NCBI GenBank assembly: GCA_013400155.1
Contig: VXBM01000131.1
Span: 662,202 to 726,201, forward strand
DNA: 64,000 nucleotides
Reading direction: 5' to 3'
Origin: Helopsaltes ochotensis
Lineage: Eukaryota; Chordata; Aves; Passeriformes; Locustellidae
The notes beneath the pieces are model-generated. The model was not told the DNA's origin. It made no database searches and worked only from the letters and a program-made list of their open reading frames with translations. Shown in pieces: positions 12,237 to 25,700 of the stretch (its first letter is position 1; every line of letters starts with the position of its first letter). A program made the position numbers and the translations under genes.

Positions 12237-12262
12237 AAGGTGTCCTGCTCCCAGGACACCTT
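12237..12262. other. Perfect 11-bp stem hairpin followed by a T-run
   Basis: AAGGTGTCCTG, loop CTCC, CAGGACACCTT, then further Ts. The stem is perfect and the loop has four bases. No small-RNA family is recognised. Confidence 0.6.
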
Positions 12263-13079
12263 TTTTCCTAAAGCTCACCCTATCCTCTCAGAGGAAAGGT
12301 GAGAAAAAACAGCTCCGTGGCTGCTGGGGGAAGCCCTTCTCCACCTGGAAACAGTACACCTGAGCAAGCAGAATATACTATTCAACAATTTGATTAAAAA
12401 ATGAATTTTCCCAACAGGGACAGATCAATTGGTATCAAAGGCAATTGGGAAGCACTGTAAGTAAATGGCCCATTGCCCATCAGAGGCAAGTCTGGCTACA
12501 GAAACAGGGCTGACAACTCCAACACAGGTAGATCACAGATGCACGTTCCAGAAGAGAAAGCACCTCCCTTCTCCACCCAATTTAAGGTCATTCCCTTCCT
12601 GCCAGGCCAGCCAGAGTAAAGCTAACACAAACACCAAAGCATTTAGAAAAATGGCAGTTTAATGTGTAGTGGTAAGGTGACAACAGAAACAAACCATTAA
12701 CAGAGTGTTACAGTGCCTTTTTTTTAAAGCATCCAAATGAAAAACATGAGCAAACTCTTAAGGGAGGTATTCTATTCTTAAGACTCATATTGATGACATT
12801 GTTTATGTCTAGAAAAATCTGATTAACACCAGTGATTTGGCAACGCCAGTTCTAAAGCTGTGAAAAACAGGCTAAAAAAGCCATAAAACTATGCTGTGAT
12901 CTCTAAACCCAATATAATTGGGCAAAGACAGATCTTCAAGTTGCTTTGCTACAACTCTGAATCCAACTGAAGATCTTTTCCTGACCCACAGTCAGGGAAT
13001 CAATTCACAGAATTAGTGAATAACTTCCAACACTTTAAGAAAAAAGTTGATTTTTTCCCCAACTGACTCACCAGTGCTT

Positions 13080-13095
13080 GTGCCATCTAGTGGCC
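13080..13095 (-). promoter_or_regulatory. CTCF consensus site (minus orientation) past the NOM1 3' end
   Basis: Read on the minus strand the bases are GGCCACTAGATGGCAC, which matches the CTCF core CCASYAGRKGGCRS at every position. It lies about 390 bases beyond the NOM1 stop codon, between the two convergent genes. Confidence 0.6.
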
Positions 13096-13464
13096 CCTTT
13101 CTACAGGTGAGTACCACGGTTCCTTATCAAAAGCCTTTAGTTAAGGCTGCTTCTTTATTTCTTTAAAAGGAAAGGCTAGAATATGCAGTGCAGAACACCA
13201 CTGCTGACAGTATCACAGAAGAGAAATTCTCCCTCTTCTCCAGATACCAGCTGTCAACATGAAGCACTTGTACTAAAAAGGGATATGATAAAACTAGATT
13301 TTCTCTTTCTTCAAAAAGACATTGTATCCCCTTCAATTAAACCTCTAATTAGCACATAGAGCAAAGTAACTGTTCACATAAAAATGGATCCTTTGGAGTA
13401 ACACAGCTCTCCTAATTCTCAATTATTTAGGTCTGAAAGAGCCCACCTCAGTTTTTCTGTATGT

Positions 13465-13470
13465 TTTATT
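13465..13470 (-). promoter_or_regulatory. NOM1: NOM1 proximal poly(A) signal
   Basis: AATAAA on the minus strand only 13 bases after the NOM1 stop codon. A second AATAAA on the same strand is at 13154-13159 and would give a 3'UTR of about 350 bases. Which one is used cannot be told from sequence. Confidence 0.5.
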
Positions 13471-13483
13471 AGAGAAAACATAA

Positions 13484-13661
13484 TTATAGCTTCAATTTGG
13501 GTTCTTTTGCCTCTAAAGCCTTGGTTGCTACTTCCACCCTCTCTTTTAACAAACTAGCTTCTTCAGCACTCTTTTGGGCTTGTGCATGTTTTAGTAAGAA
13601 GTGGGTAAGGAAGAGTTTCAAGCCTTCCCGCAGCATTCCCAGTTTGGGGTTGTCAGATATC
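13484..13661 (-). CDS. NOM1: NOM1 coding exon 11 (last)
   Basis: Acceptor TCTTTACAG. The first base completes the Arg codon split with exon 10, then ISDNPKLGMLREGLKLFLTH and a Lys/Glu-rich C-terminus ending LKL and TAA (13486-13484). It corresponds to human VSDNPKLGVLREGLKLFISH. Confidence 0.93.
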
Positions 13662-16600
13662 CTGTAAAGATACAGATCAAAAATATTATTTAGTCTTCCC
13701 CTGTTTCAGAAGTTTCTTAATTTTATCTTCTTCTTCAAATACATCTGTAGAAAAAAATCCAACCTATAATAAAGTTTTATTGAAGAAGCTTTCAAATGAC
13801 CAAGTCTACCCTGTTTTGGCAAATAGCCCAAACACTCGACATACAACTGGCCTCAACACTAAAATGGAATATTGCAGCCTCAGGCTTGCTCCATGTAAAC
13901 AATTACATTACAGAAAAGAATACAGCAAAACACTGCTCAAGCTTCCTTGTGTTGCTGCATGACAGCTGAAACATCACCTAATTTTTTCTAGCTTCATGTG
14001 ACATTGCAAGTCTTATCCATTCAAGTCCTAAGCATCTCTAAGGATGGAAATTTTTCAGCTTTTACAGGCAACTCTGTCCCATATCAAAAATAAGATTTTT
14101 CAGAGAACATTGATTTAAAAAAACATTAAAAATACCCCAAACCTTTGCCTCATTAATATAACTTTCTTTTTCCTTCTTAAGATACATCCTAGCAATGACT
14201 GGTGGCAGAGTGAATCCCACTGCACACAGGTAGTACAGCAATAAGGGAAACATTTCTGCTCATGAAAATCCTGTGACCAAAATGATATACAAAATAAGGC
14301 TTCCAGATATTCAGTGTAACACAGTTGCATCTCTATCAGAGCCTGCACCAACACACATGTGGCACACTTGCCCCACTCAGCCAGGAAGAGCTCCCATTTT
14401 AAGGGATGAAGGGCTGATGTGTGAAAAAAGGCACAGTGTAATTCCAAACAAAATAGGCAAACTTCTTATTTTCCTAATTACTACTTAACAAGGGTTCTCT
14501 GGAGATGCCAGTGATCACTTACCTTATAAAAATGTCAGTAATTTCTTCCTCATCTGCTTTGGTTAACAGTGTGCTTAATACCTGTCGTAAGAAACGGACT
14601 TTGGGTTTGTCCAGTTCACTGAATTCAATTACCTGGCAGACAGAGAGGGAGAATTAGATCAACTCAAGTACTTCAAACAGCTGGTCTTCTTTCCTAAATG
14701 AAGAACTTTCAGCACACCAACTGGCCTCTGCATATACTAAGCCTTGAGTTTGGCACAGAATAATTACCTGAGAAGGCTGCCTCCAAAAGCTGATCAATAA
14801 TGAAAGCAAAGAGCCTTCTAAGGAATAGAAGTCTGCTGGTACCAGAATAGCAGATGTCCTTTCTCAATTAGATAAATACTTTGTAAGTACCTGGGACAAT
14901 CCATTTAATTGCCTGTTTAATATATTCCAGTTACTTTTCTAATAGAATTCTATGGACTCCCCATTCTGAAATCCAAGAAATCTACTCAGCACTTTCTTGT
15001 CTAATAAAAACAACATCAGCTAAAAACCATAGCACAAAAACCACTGGCAAAGCCTGCTAATGAAGGGGCCTCAGTTCCAACCCTGGATACACTAAAGGAA
15101 ATAATCTCACAACTGCTCTAGATAAAAAAAAATTTAGAGTTTCTCTATGCCTGGGTCACCACAGGTTCCCTTCCCTAGATGACAGCATTACCATAATCAA
15201 TTGGAACATTTTGGTAATTTTAAAACAAGTTTGTCTTAGCATAATCAGCTAAAATACCAGATAGGTAACAGAGAAAATACACTTTCCATAGAACTAGCAA
15301 ATGCAGGGAAAACACAGAAGGATTTGAAAGGAAAACACACCAACCTTGAGAACTGAAAGTGCCAATGATTTTGTCCTTATTAAATGAGCCAGCAGTGAAA
15401 CCAAGTTGGAGATGGCAGCAGCTGACAGGTTTTCTAAGTCTCTGATTTTGTCCCAAATACTAAACTGAAATGTCACCTAGGGGTCAAAGGTAAAAAAAAA
15501 TAATCCTACAAATCAAGTAGCTGTTTAAATGAATAACAACATAACAAACCTTTTGACCTTCTATTCTTTATAAGCCCTCCTTTAATTAACAGAAATGCTT
15601 GATCAGAGGGTTCCAATTATTTTAAGATGCATAAAACAGAAGGAAGAAAACATTCAGCATTTGATTTCCTATTCAGATCTGACCATAAAAACGCCTTACT
15701 GAATGCTTAGCCATACCAGCAGAATTTTTCCTTGGGATTAAGATCCTAACAGGCATGCATCCATTCTCAGGTATTCAGCAACTGTCTTCCTGACCACAGT
15801 CATGACAAAACCAATGAAGCAACAGATTTGTCTTTACCTGAAATCGTCTTTCATATCCACAAAACTTATTAGCCAAAAATGCATAGAAGGGGTTGAATGT
15901 CTTCTCCTGTAAGCAGCAGTAAAGGATGACATGAACGATTTCTCTCTCCTGCTGATCTTTCAGTCCAAGCCTAAAATTTAGCAAGAAATTGAGAATCATT
16001 TTGTAAGGAAAAACCTGCTGACACAAAGTAAGAGCTAAGGTCAACATCTGAGAGTGATACTTCAAAATCTCTCCAAACATCACATTAAATTTCAGTTGCT
16101 ACAAAGTACCTATGAAGTCTTTAAAACTCCTAATGGACTCCAACCTTTAAGAGTGTTGGCTAAACAAGTATCTTGGTACAGCAATGTGGAAATGCTGAAG
16201 CATTATGGGTGTTAAAGGAGGAGATACAAAAGTAAGAGAAGAAAGAGAAGCTCAATGATAAAAGTATTATCATTGCTCAGGGAATGAAAGGTATCCCAGT
16301 CCATGTTTGCAGGCTCGCCATGAACAGAAGAGAGGGCACAGAGGTACCAGCAGTAGCACTGCATTACAGGGATTAAACAGTGAAACAAAGGCTAAATAGG
16401 GAAACAAGAGCTGTAGGGGCCCATTGTGATGATCTCATGATATCTCATATGTGATATCTTGATCCTGCTTGTACTTATGGTCATGGGAGAAAAACCTGCC
16501 TTTGGATCAGTGTAAATCTATTTGGAGAAACATTTCCAGGGCCCTTCATTCCCGTGGTACTTGGTAAGGATAAGAAAATATTCTCAGATATTTTTCTTAC

Positions 16601-16738
16601 TTGGTGATATTAACTTTTTATTCTCTGTGTGAAATCCATCTTACGTGATACTTGAAATTCATTTTTGTTTGATAGCAGCCTGAGAGGATACAGTCAGTGA
16701 TCACAAAGCACCTTAAAAAAAAAGCCTGGAGGAAACAG

Positions 16739-16772
<34 letters not shown>

Positions 16773-19700
16773 TGTTGGCTACGTCAGTAAGAAGGCCAAG
16801 GATTGAGCAGCCTTCCCACTCCAGCAGTGTAAAAGAGGGCTGAGACACTCTGGCATGGAATGGTGACCAAATCACAGTGCACCTGGTCTGTGAATAATAT
16901 GATTTAACTTCCGAATGCTGCCAAATGCTTGGCAGCATTAAAACCAATTAAAATGAAAAATGCATCATATTAGAATCTGAAAAATATATTAAAAAAATCT
17001 TCTCCTTGCTTCAAGTTTCACAGGGCATTAATACAACTCAAGAGTACTTTCTAACCAAGTTTGACTCCACTGGAACTTGCCCTACTGTCTGTATAGTACT
17101 TGGTCATTACTTGATGCCAATATCCCTCCTTTGTACACACCTCCAGACATCTGCATTGCATGTGACCACAGACACACCAGATTAACAGAGAAAACACTGT
17201 TGTTGAGCCCAAAGTCCCTAGAATTTAGAGTTTTACCATAGGAAAATCTGGGATGATTTCTAGGCTAACGAGCAGTAAAAATTTAGACGTCTGCTCTTGC
17301 ACAAGGGGCCAGTATTGGAAGTGCTTTCCATCATACTCTGCCAGATGTGGGCAGATTTAAGAATTCCTCTCCTAAAGTTTGCTGTATAAACATCAGTACC
17401 AACACACACCAGGCAGCCTGCAGAGATATTTTCTGCCAAGCCTGTATGTATTCAGATTTGTGTACTAGCTTAAATAGCACAGATGAGAGTCAAGTCCAAT
17501 TTGCAAATTGAGCTGCCAGGTTTTGGCAAGAGCTGCAGCAGCAGCTAATTTCTTTTAATTGAACAAGCCATATTAAGATATTGGAATGACTCCATCACAG
17601 TCTTAAGTCCAAGCTGTGTTTTGCAGAAGTGGCATTTAATCAAATATTAGTTGACTTTATTACAAAGTCTGTTTTGGTTCGGTAAGCAAATTAAATAATT
17701 GCATGCCATCCTGGTAGGACAATACCCTTGAGTTACAAGGCTGAGATAGAAAAGTTCAGACCTGATCTCTTCCTTCCCAGTTCCTACAGACTTACAATTA
17801 ATATTCTGACAAACACAAGGAACAGCTCAGTTTGAGCTCTTCCCTCATCACATCTTCTTCTGAAGAGCTGCTTGTCAAGGAGTAAGGGAACTGGTCTTAA
17901 TGTGAAGTAAACCCAAAGCTAATAAATTCTGCAAGAGGGAAGTGGAGGTGCTAGAACACTACCAGGTCATGCAACTATGGGCAGAGATGGCTTAATAAGG
18001 TGGCAAGAAGTCAAAGAAGTGGCAGTAGTACAGAAATCACAGCAATCCAGGAAATACCCAGGAGATCTTCTGCAGGGGATCTTCTGGTCTGCCTCTGTAA
18101 GGAAACAAGCCTGCAGCACACTTCCATCCACGCTACTGGGATACACAGCTCCAATGCAAAAAGACACAGGTTTCTTACATCAAAAGATGCTGCAAATCAC
18201 AGTTACAGCCAGATGTGACAACAACAGGGGTTATTTCTTTCCTCTGACTGCCAGTCAGCTCTGCCTGCCCCCATTAATCCTTACTCCAGAGTCCTGGTCC
18301 CTTCTCCTACTCTTTTACCCTATGTGGATCCCTAGCTATGCACTTCTTTTAATTGAATTTTCTTAAGCCCAGAGCAGAGATGCTGTATTTACAATATATT
18401 TTTAGTTCTAGGCTGAATTCTGTAGTGGGCTGTACTTACTTCAGAAGTTTTTCAAATGCATCCATGAAGTCTTCACTGGTCATCAAGACACAAAAAATAC
18501 TTCTCCTGATATCAGTGTTCATTCTCAGCTTACGAGCGAGCTCCATTATTTTTGAACTCACCTGAAAATAAAGTTATGTGCTATTTTATTTATGTTTGCC
18601 TTAAAAAAGCTATTTCTGTACAGCTGTAAATAACAGCATCAATGAAGCTCTCCAGTAAACCATGAATCACCAATCCAAAGGTCCTGAGCTTTTGTCCAGA
18701 GGCACAGGCATCATCAGGAGCTTTTTCAACTACGGAAATACATTTTAATCTACTTTAATTGTACCAATTAATTTTAAGACGTGCTTCTGTAACGTAAATA
18801 ATTCACCATGACCAACTCATCACTTTACTTTTGGAATCAGCTTGGATATATGCCACAGACAGACATCGCAATCTGTCAGAATTCCTACTAGCAAATCTGT
18901 TGTTGAATCAAGTCTCTTACTTCAACTTAGCAATTCCACAGGATAAGAAAAAACAAGCCTTACCATATTTACATACATACCATGTAGTAACAGCTCTTAT
19001 GAAGCACATGTGTACAATGTTTAAAAAACCTGAGAGCAGAATTTACAGTCCAAAATCTTGGTGTTAGAACAGCTTGAGAAGGTTTTTTTGGTGGACTCTG
19101 AAATGAACTTATTGAGACGTATGAAAAATCCTCAAGAGATCACAAACACTTAGACTTATAATTTGGATTTACCTTTCCTACATGCAGCTTTTGCTGAGCC
19201 TGGCTTTTTGTATCACTGATCATTGGTGCTCCACTCCAGGATGACCCCACGATCCACCAGCGACCAACCTGGTCAGCGCTGAGGAGAGACTCCAGGGACA
19301 CACGGAGCTGAGTGTCCTTTCCTGAACCACCGCTGTGAACCTTGAACAACAAAACAAAAGTAAAAAAAACCACAAAAGCTTTCATTTGAAACTTTTTTTT
19401 TCTCTTTTCTTACAGAAAACAACAAATACTTTAATTACTTAAAATTATTTTAAAAAAACCCTTTAAATATGTAAATTCATATCTCCATAAAGGTCTTTCC
19501 ATGTTTCCTCCCCAACCTTTGTTTCAATCAGTAACCTGAAAAGAATTTACAAGTTTCCCACATGCTGTAATTTTTTAAATGCATAAATCTAAATGTAGAA
19601 GCTCTTGTGGTTTTTTTTAATTTGAAAACAGAGATAATAATCTAAAAAGTAGGCATCTTCCAATCACAAAGTTTGATTAGAATTCAGAGGATGCTGACAT

Positions 19701-22700
19701 TGCAGCATCTTACAATCTGGTCATGACTTTTCTTTTGAACAGTTGGCTACATAAAACCCAAATTGCCTTATGGGTTGTACAATTCAAATAACAAAAAATT
19801 TAAACTCTGAACAAAACAAGAATTTTCAACAACAGAGTTCAGCAGTGTATCAGAAGGACTGCAAGAATTTAAGAGAGGAAATCCTACAGAACTAGGTTAC
19901 CTAGCTTGTTTTTGCCAGGCCTCTTATCCTGATATGCACATCCTGCACTGATAAATTACTTTCACCCCTTTTATACTGGGCTGTTCTAGACAAACTGCCC
20001 ACTCAAAAAAACCCAAAGCAAACCCCCAACAAAAAAAAAAACCCACAAAAGCTGACATCCAATACAAACAATTACCCCTGGATTAAGAATGAGAAGGCTA
20101 CACCAGCCAAGAAAGTTCTCACCAGTGCTCTCTGCAATTTGCGGAGCCTTTCCACTGGTTCGGGATCATACCCAGGAATCTTACGCATGTCATTGTTCCT
20201 AAGGGCCAGCATAGTCTCCAGCATGAATCGAACCTATCGGGAAAATAAACACTTCTGTGGATTCTGAGCTGTGGGTTTATTAAATAAAGCAGAACAGTGT
20301 ACTTTGAAATTACTATTCTGTGAGAATAAGCAGCTCAGCTGGTAATATACACCAAAATTTAAATAAAACGTGTTTACTTTAACCCCTATTACAATAATTT
20401 GTGTACAAGCTTCATCTGCTAAACACCATGCCTCAGTGACCACTTTTTGAAGTCTATAAAGTATCATGGAACTGAAAAACTGCCCACTGCATAAGACACA
20501 AACCAGTCCCGTCTCACCCATCACAAGCATTTGGGCGTCTGTGTCCTAAGAACTAATGCAGAAAGACAGACAAGAAGCATGCAAGTAACTGAATGTCACA
20601 CTAATGGTACTTTAAAACCTGAATAGAATGTAGCAGAAAATGTTTCTGTAAATTAAACAATGTATCCAAGTACTTATTGCAGGCTGTTAAGAATATAAAA
20701 TCTTCAGAACAAACATACCCTAGTCTGGTCCTGGAATTTCTTCTCTGCTGTGCTTGCTTTCCTCTGGGCTTCAGTGATCAGTTCTTTCAAAGCCAATGCA
20801 TCATCTTTTCTTAAGGAAAAGCCCACATTTTTCAGAAGAAACAAAATCAGCTCAATCTCTTTTTCAGTGAAAGTGCTAACAAGCTTTTTCAGAATATCGA
20901 AGATTAGCAGGCAGTGAACCACATGGAAGTTATACAGATGAGCAATCAAGGCAAGCAGATTTTCACATTCTTTCCCTTCAGCATCACTTTTACAGAGTTC
21001 ATCAAATTTCTTCACCACAGCTTCCAAAAAGTGAGCACCGACCTGGCAACAATTCCATTAAGGGGAAAAAAAAATCCAGCAGTCAACTGTAAGTAGATTT
21101 TACAGACATCTGTAAAATTCATTTTTGAGTCATAGCCACTATAAATTTTAAAGAAATATTGTTGCTCTTTTCAACCAACATGATGTTCTACATTTACACA
21201 CGCAATTATCTAAGTGGTGTGGCATTTTTGTACAAGTCTATGTTATTTACACCTCATATTTGACATCCAGTTGCCTTTTAAAGCCTGTGCAAGAAAAACA
21301 AGTATTATGAACCTATAGCACACATATACCAGCATTTATTTGCATAATATTCACGGACACATATTAGCATCTTTCCAGCTGTCAGGCTAGCATGCTCTTA
21401 CTGCAAGCCATTCATCCAGGAAAAGATGCGTGTCAAAAAGCAAACACTTTCCTGAGTTTGGCATTCCAGAACAAAATCCTTAACAAGAGGATAAAAAATA
21501 ATATTATGAAAAAAACCCCAAAACACCAAGTTTTCACAGTTGCTGTGCATAAGATGAAGTTGCTTTTGAAGAGGGGATAATTCTTAGATGTTTGTCAGTG
21601 GTACAGCTGGGAAAATAAATTTTGGAATATATTTATTTCTGAAGAGCGAACTGATCCTAAAGGCTGGGATTAGAAAGCCTATAGGCTCTAAAGCACAGGG
21701 AGGTAATGAATACACTGCTGCCAAATAAGACCCTCACCTATTATTATTGAGCTAAAATCTGTTAACCTTCAGAAATCCAATAGTCCCAGCAGCAGTACTG
21801 ACTTGTATTACAAACCTTGACCAGCTTAGGTGTTAACTATCTAAGGGCTGCACAAATTTATAAATACAGGCCCATTTCTGCAGTGCTCAACCGAATCCTC
21901 AGTGCAGCTGTACGATCACACTTTCATGCAATGCATATTTATAATAATTTATTATTATTTAATAATACATTTATTTTACAGAAACATTGTATCTGCAGTC
22001 AGAAGTGCCTTTGAAGCAGCAAAGGACAAAAAAAAAAGAGGTTTAATGCCAAGTCTACATGGAGAAAGCTGCTGTAACTGCATCCATCTGATATTTAATA
22101 TGGTTTCAGGGCCAGCATTCAGGCCACTGTAAGACAGACTGAAAAACTTGTATTAATACATTTTCTGCATTGAGATGTGGGGGGAAGAAAAGAGAGTAAT
22201 CTAGTAGGAACATACTGCTGAAACAACTCCATTTCCTGACAGACATTTCACAGAAATTAGCTAAAATCTGCCCTTTGACATCAGGAGTTTCAGCATCAGC
22301 TTGGGCAAGAGGGATTTTACCTCACTCATCAGCCTTAAAAACACAAACCAAAATCCCCTCCAAAAATTGGCATGCTTTTTGAAGTTTTTAATATTCCATG
22401 TTATAACTACTTAATTCCACCGATGATTTGCATGATTTGCTTAAAAAAGGCGTTTATCCTCCATTGTAAAAGGATTTCTGTAGTTGTAACACATTTCTTA
22501 TCTGGATATACACAGTTCAAAAACAATACCCTCACGTGTCCGTGAGAACAGATTAGTGTAACGAAAGGGAAGAGAAACTGAAGGTTAGAAATTTTGGATT
22601 ACGGGGTGCAGAAAGATTTTTATGAAAAAATGATGGGTTTATAACTGACCAGTGGTAACTCATGGAGGAAATAAAAGCAGATAAAGCAATGTACTTAGAT

Positions 22701-25700
22701 CCTTTCACTTATGGAAGCCATGCAAATAAGCCACAAAACAATGATGAAACTCAATTAAAATGCTTGTTAGTGCCACACAGTTAAAATTTACAAGGCAATT
22801 CAAACTAAATATCAAGGAAAACTCTCTACCATATGTATTATTATACAAAATTTGTCCCAAGCACAAGAATTACCTCAATTCCTACATTATGATGAAGGAT
22901 GCTGACCAGAAGGACATGCTCCATCATGAGTCTTGCAGGCATGGCAACTGCAGTAACACAGGCATTCATGAGAATGTCTGTCAGAGTGTCATTCATGTCC
23001 TTTCTGCTGTTGGCCATGTAGAGCTCTTCTATCTGTCCACTGATGGAGGACAAATTTGGTTCACTCAACCTATGGAGAAATAAAATTCAAAAAAGTCTCT
23101 TTCTTCTCCTTAAATGGTTCCACAATTTTGAGTTCACTCAACAAACAACCATTCTTTTTAGAGAAACTAGTTTGACTTAAGAAGAAAAGATTGAAGATTG
23201 ATAAGATGACTGGAAGGGACATTTTGTATTTTTCTGTGTTTACTAAACTAAAAAATATAGTACCTTTAATTCCAGTGTAGTTTAAAAAAATACATGTAAA
23301 GACACATCAGCAACTGTATTTACAGAGCACTGTCAGTCTGCTTACTGTCACACTGAACAGATTTATTACAAAAAGAGACTGGCTTTAGCAGTTTTAACTG
23401 TGGCACATCACAGTCTGAAGAAATTAAGTATGAAAATAATTTATACTTTACCATATATGGTATATCAAATGTCAAATGACTGAACAAATTTTAGTCTATG
23501 TTTTACAGGTAACAGATGAAAACTGCCAGTGGATTTCTGATTTAAAAAATATTCTAAACTGAAATGACTGTTAATTACTTTTTCTATTCTGCAGTATTTT
23601 AACCTAGGAAGGTCGCTCCTCCTCAGTTGTAGTGTTGGAGAAATTTAATTTATTTAAAAAACCCAAAACAAACCCAAACCTGTTTTCATCTTAGTTTTTT
23701 TTTTTTTTAATATACATACTCCAGCTGACACTTAGTGAATTATACTTAGCACTTGCAGGCAACTGCTGTGTGGAATCCAGCCCAATCTTAAATTTATTTT
23801 CTAGATTCTTCAACATATATAATGACTAACTTTGAAGAATTTATACCAATAAAGATAATTATTCTTAACAATAGCAGACATGATTGCCAACTTAAAATCA
23901 GTTTGTGAAGAGAAAAGTCACATCCTTGCCACCTGGGCTTGAATGATGAGCATTGTCACATTACTCCAGAAAGATTAATGACTTTCCTTATTACACTACC
24001 TATTAATGAGGCCATTCACCATTTTCTTCAGTCTTCCCAATTCTTCTCTTTTCTTGTCATCCAGCGTCTCCTGTGCTTTCCTTATTTGAGGAGGAACATA
24101 CTTTGTAGCACCATGATTATCGCTCTTAAGAGAAAAACAAGGAAACAAGGTATCAGATGAGACCAGTATCTTAAACACTTGAACACAAACAAACATTTCT
24201 ATTTAAGATTAAAACACCAAACTTATAGTTAAGGATATATCTTACCATTTAATAATCAATGCTAAAGGAACAACATGAAGAAAAGAAGCAGGCAAAAAAT
24301 TACCCTTTATGACAAACTTGCCAACAGCAAAGCACCTCTCCGTTCTTTAAGTCACGGTCATTAAAACCTGACATCTTAAGTCTTGGTTTTACTCAAGTTT
24401 TATCAGCAACAGTTTAAGTTAAGGCCCATGAAGGCTAAATGACCTTTGTGACCTCCTCTCCTCTGCCCACTCAACACAATCTAATACTGGCAGAACCGCT
24501 GAGATCTTTCATAAAGTAACATTTCAGTGTGTAACCGCTGCTGATTTCAACACAAGATGCCTTTGCAGAAGGGTGTGATCATATTCTCACACTCTAATCC
24601 CAGGGCAGCTTCTTTTATTTGCTGATTTCACACACAGCTTCCGCATGCCTTGTGCTGTAGGGCATTATCTGCCACCAGCCTGACTCGGGAACTCTCCCCT
24701 CCACGTCTAACAAGTGTCGCTAGGACCTGGCAGACCCCTCAAGTCAACACAGTCCCTGGAACCAGGACAACACTCCACGTGGCCCGACTGGACAGCAAAC
24801 ACCTGGGCTTAACAGCGGCGATGCGATTCAGCTCTGTGTTCAGGTTGCGGGATGTGCTTTGGGAAGCAGATCTGCGCTATCTGAGGCGAACATCCTACCT
24901 CTGCCTCCTCCTCCTCCTCCTCGCTCGAGGGCTCGCTGGCCTCTGGCACCCCGCCGTCCTCGGGGGACGAGCTCTCGCTCTCCCAATGTCCTTCCCCGTC
25001 CTCCGCCTCGGAGGGGTCTGAGGCGTCTTCCTGAGCCTCCTCGTCCTCCCCATCCTCCTCGTCCTCCCCATCCTCCTCTTTCCCCGGCGGGCGCTCCCGC
25101 GGCCGCGGCCCGCTCTCCTCCTGCTCCTCCTCGTCGCTGCTCTCGCACAGCTGGCTGAGGCCGGCCCGTGTGCCCAGCGCTCCCAGCACGTATCCCAGCC
25201 CGTCCCGCAGGAAGCTCTGCGGCAGCCGCTCGGCCGCGGGCCCCTCCTGCTTCTTGCGCCGCTTCCCGAGCCCCAGCTGCCGCTCCAGTCGCCGGATCTC
25301 CTTATCCTCCTCCTCGTTGGCTTCCAGCAGGGCCCGTTTCCGCGCCGAGGTGGCTGCGGCGGCCGAGGGGGCCTCAAGTGCTGTCGATGCCGGTGCTGAC
25401 ACCGGCCTGGGCCGCTGCTTCCCAGCGGAGGACGAAGCCGGGGCTCCGGGGCGGGCGGCAGGAGCCGGCTTGGCCTGGGCCGGCTTGACCGGAGTGGGCT
25501 TGGCCGAAGCGGATTTGGCCGGGGCCGGCTTGGCCGAAGCGGATTTGGCCGGGGCCGGCTTGACTGAAGCGGGCTTGTCCGGGGCCGGCTTGGCTGGGGC
25601 GGTGGGAGCGTCCACCAACTCCCCGCGCTGGAGTCGGCGGCGGCGGCTCCGCTTTAGTCTGCGCTTTTCCTTCCTGGCGTCCCGGCGGCTCCTGCGGTTG

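Larger units (their letters stand above)
7776..13079. other. Intergenic DNA between the LTR and the NOM1 3' end
   Basis: Mostly unique AT-rich DNA. Apart from a short tandem duplication (8305) and a perfect hairpin (12237-12262), I see no gene, RNA or confident transposon. Confidence 0.5.

Noticed and set aside
23930..23945. CTCF-like GCCACCTGGGC in NOM1 intron 2
   Set aside because: Only the GGTGGC core fits; the CCASY half is missing.
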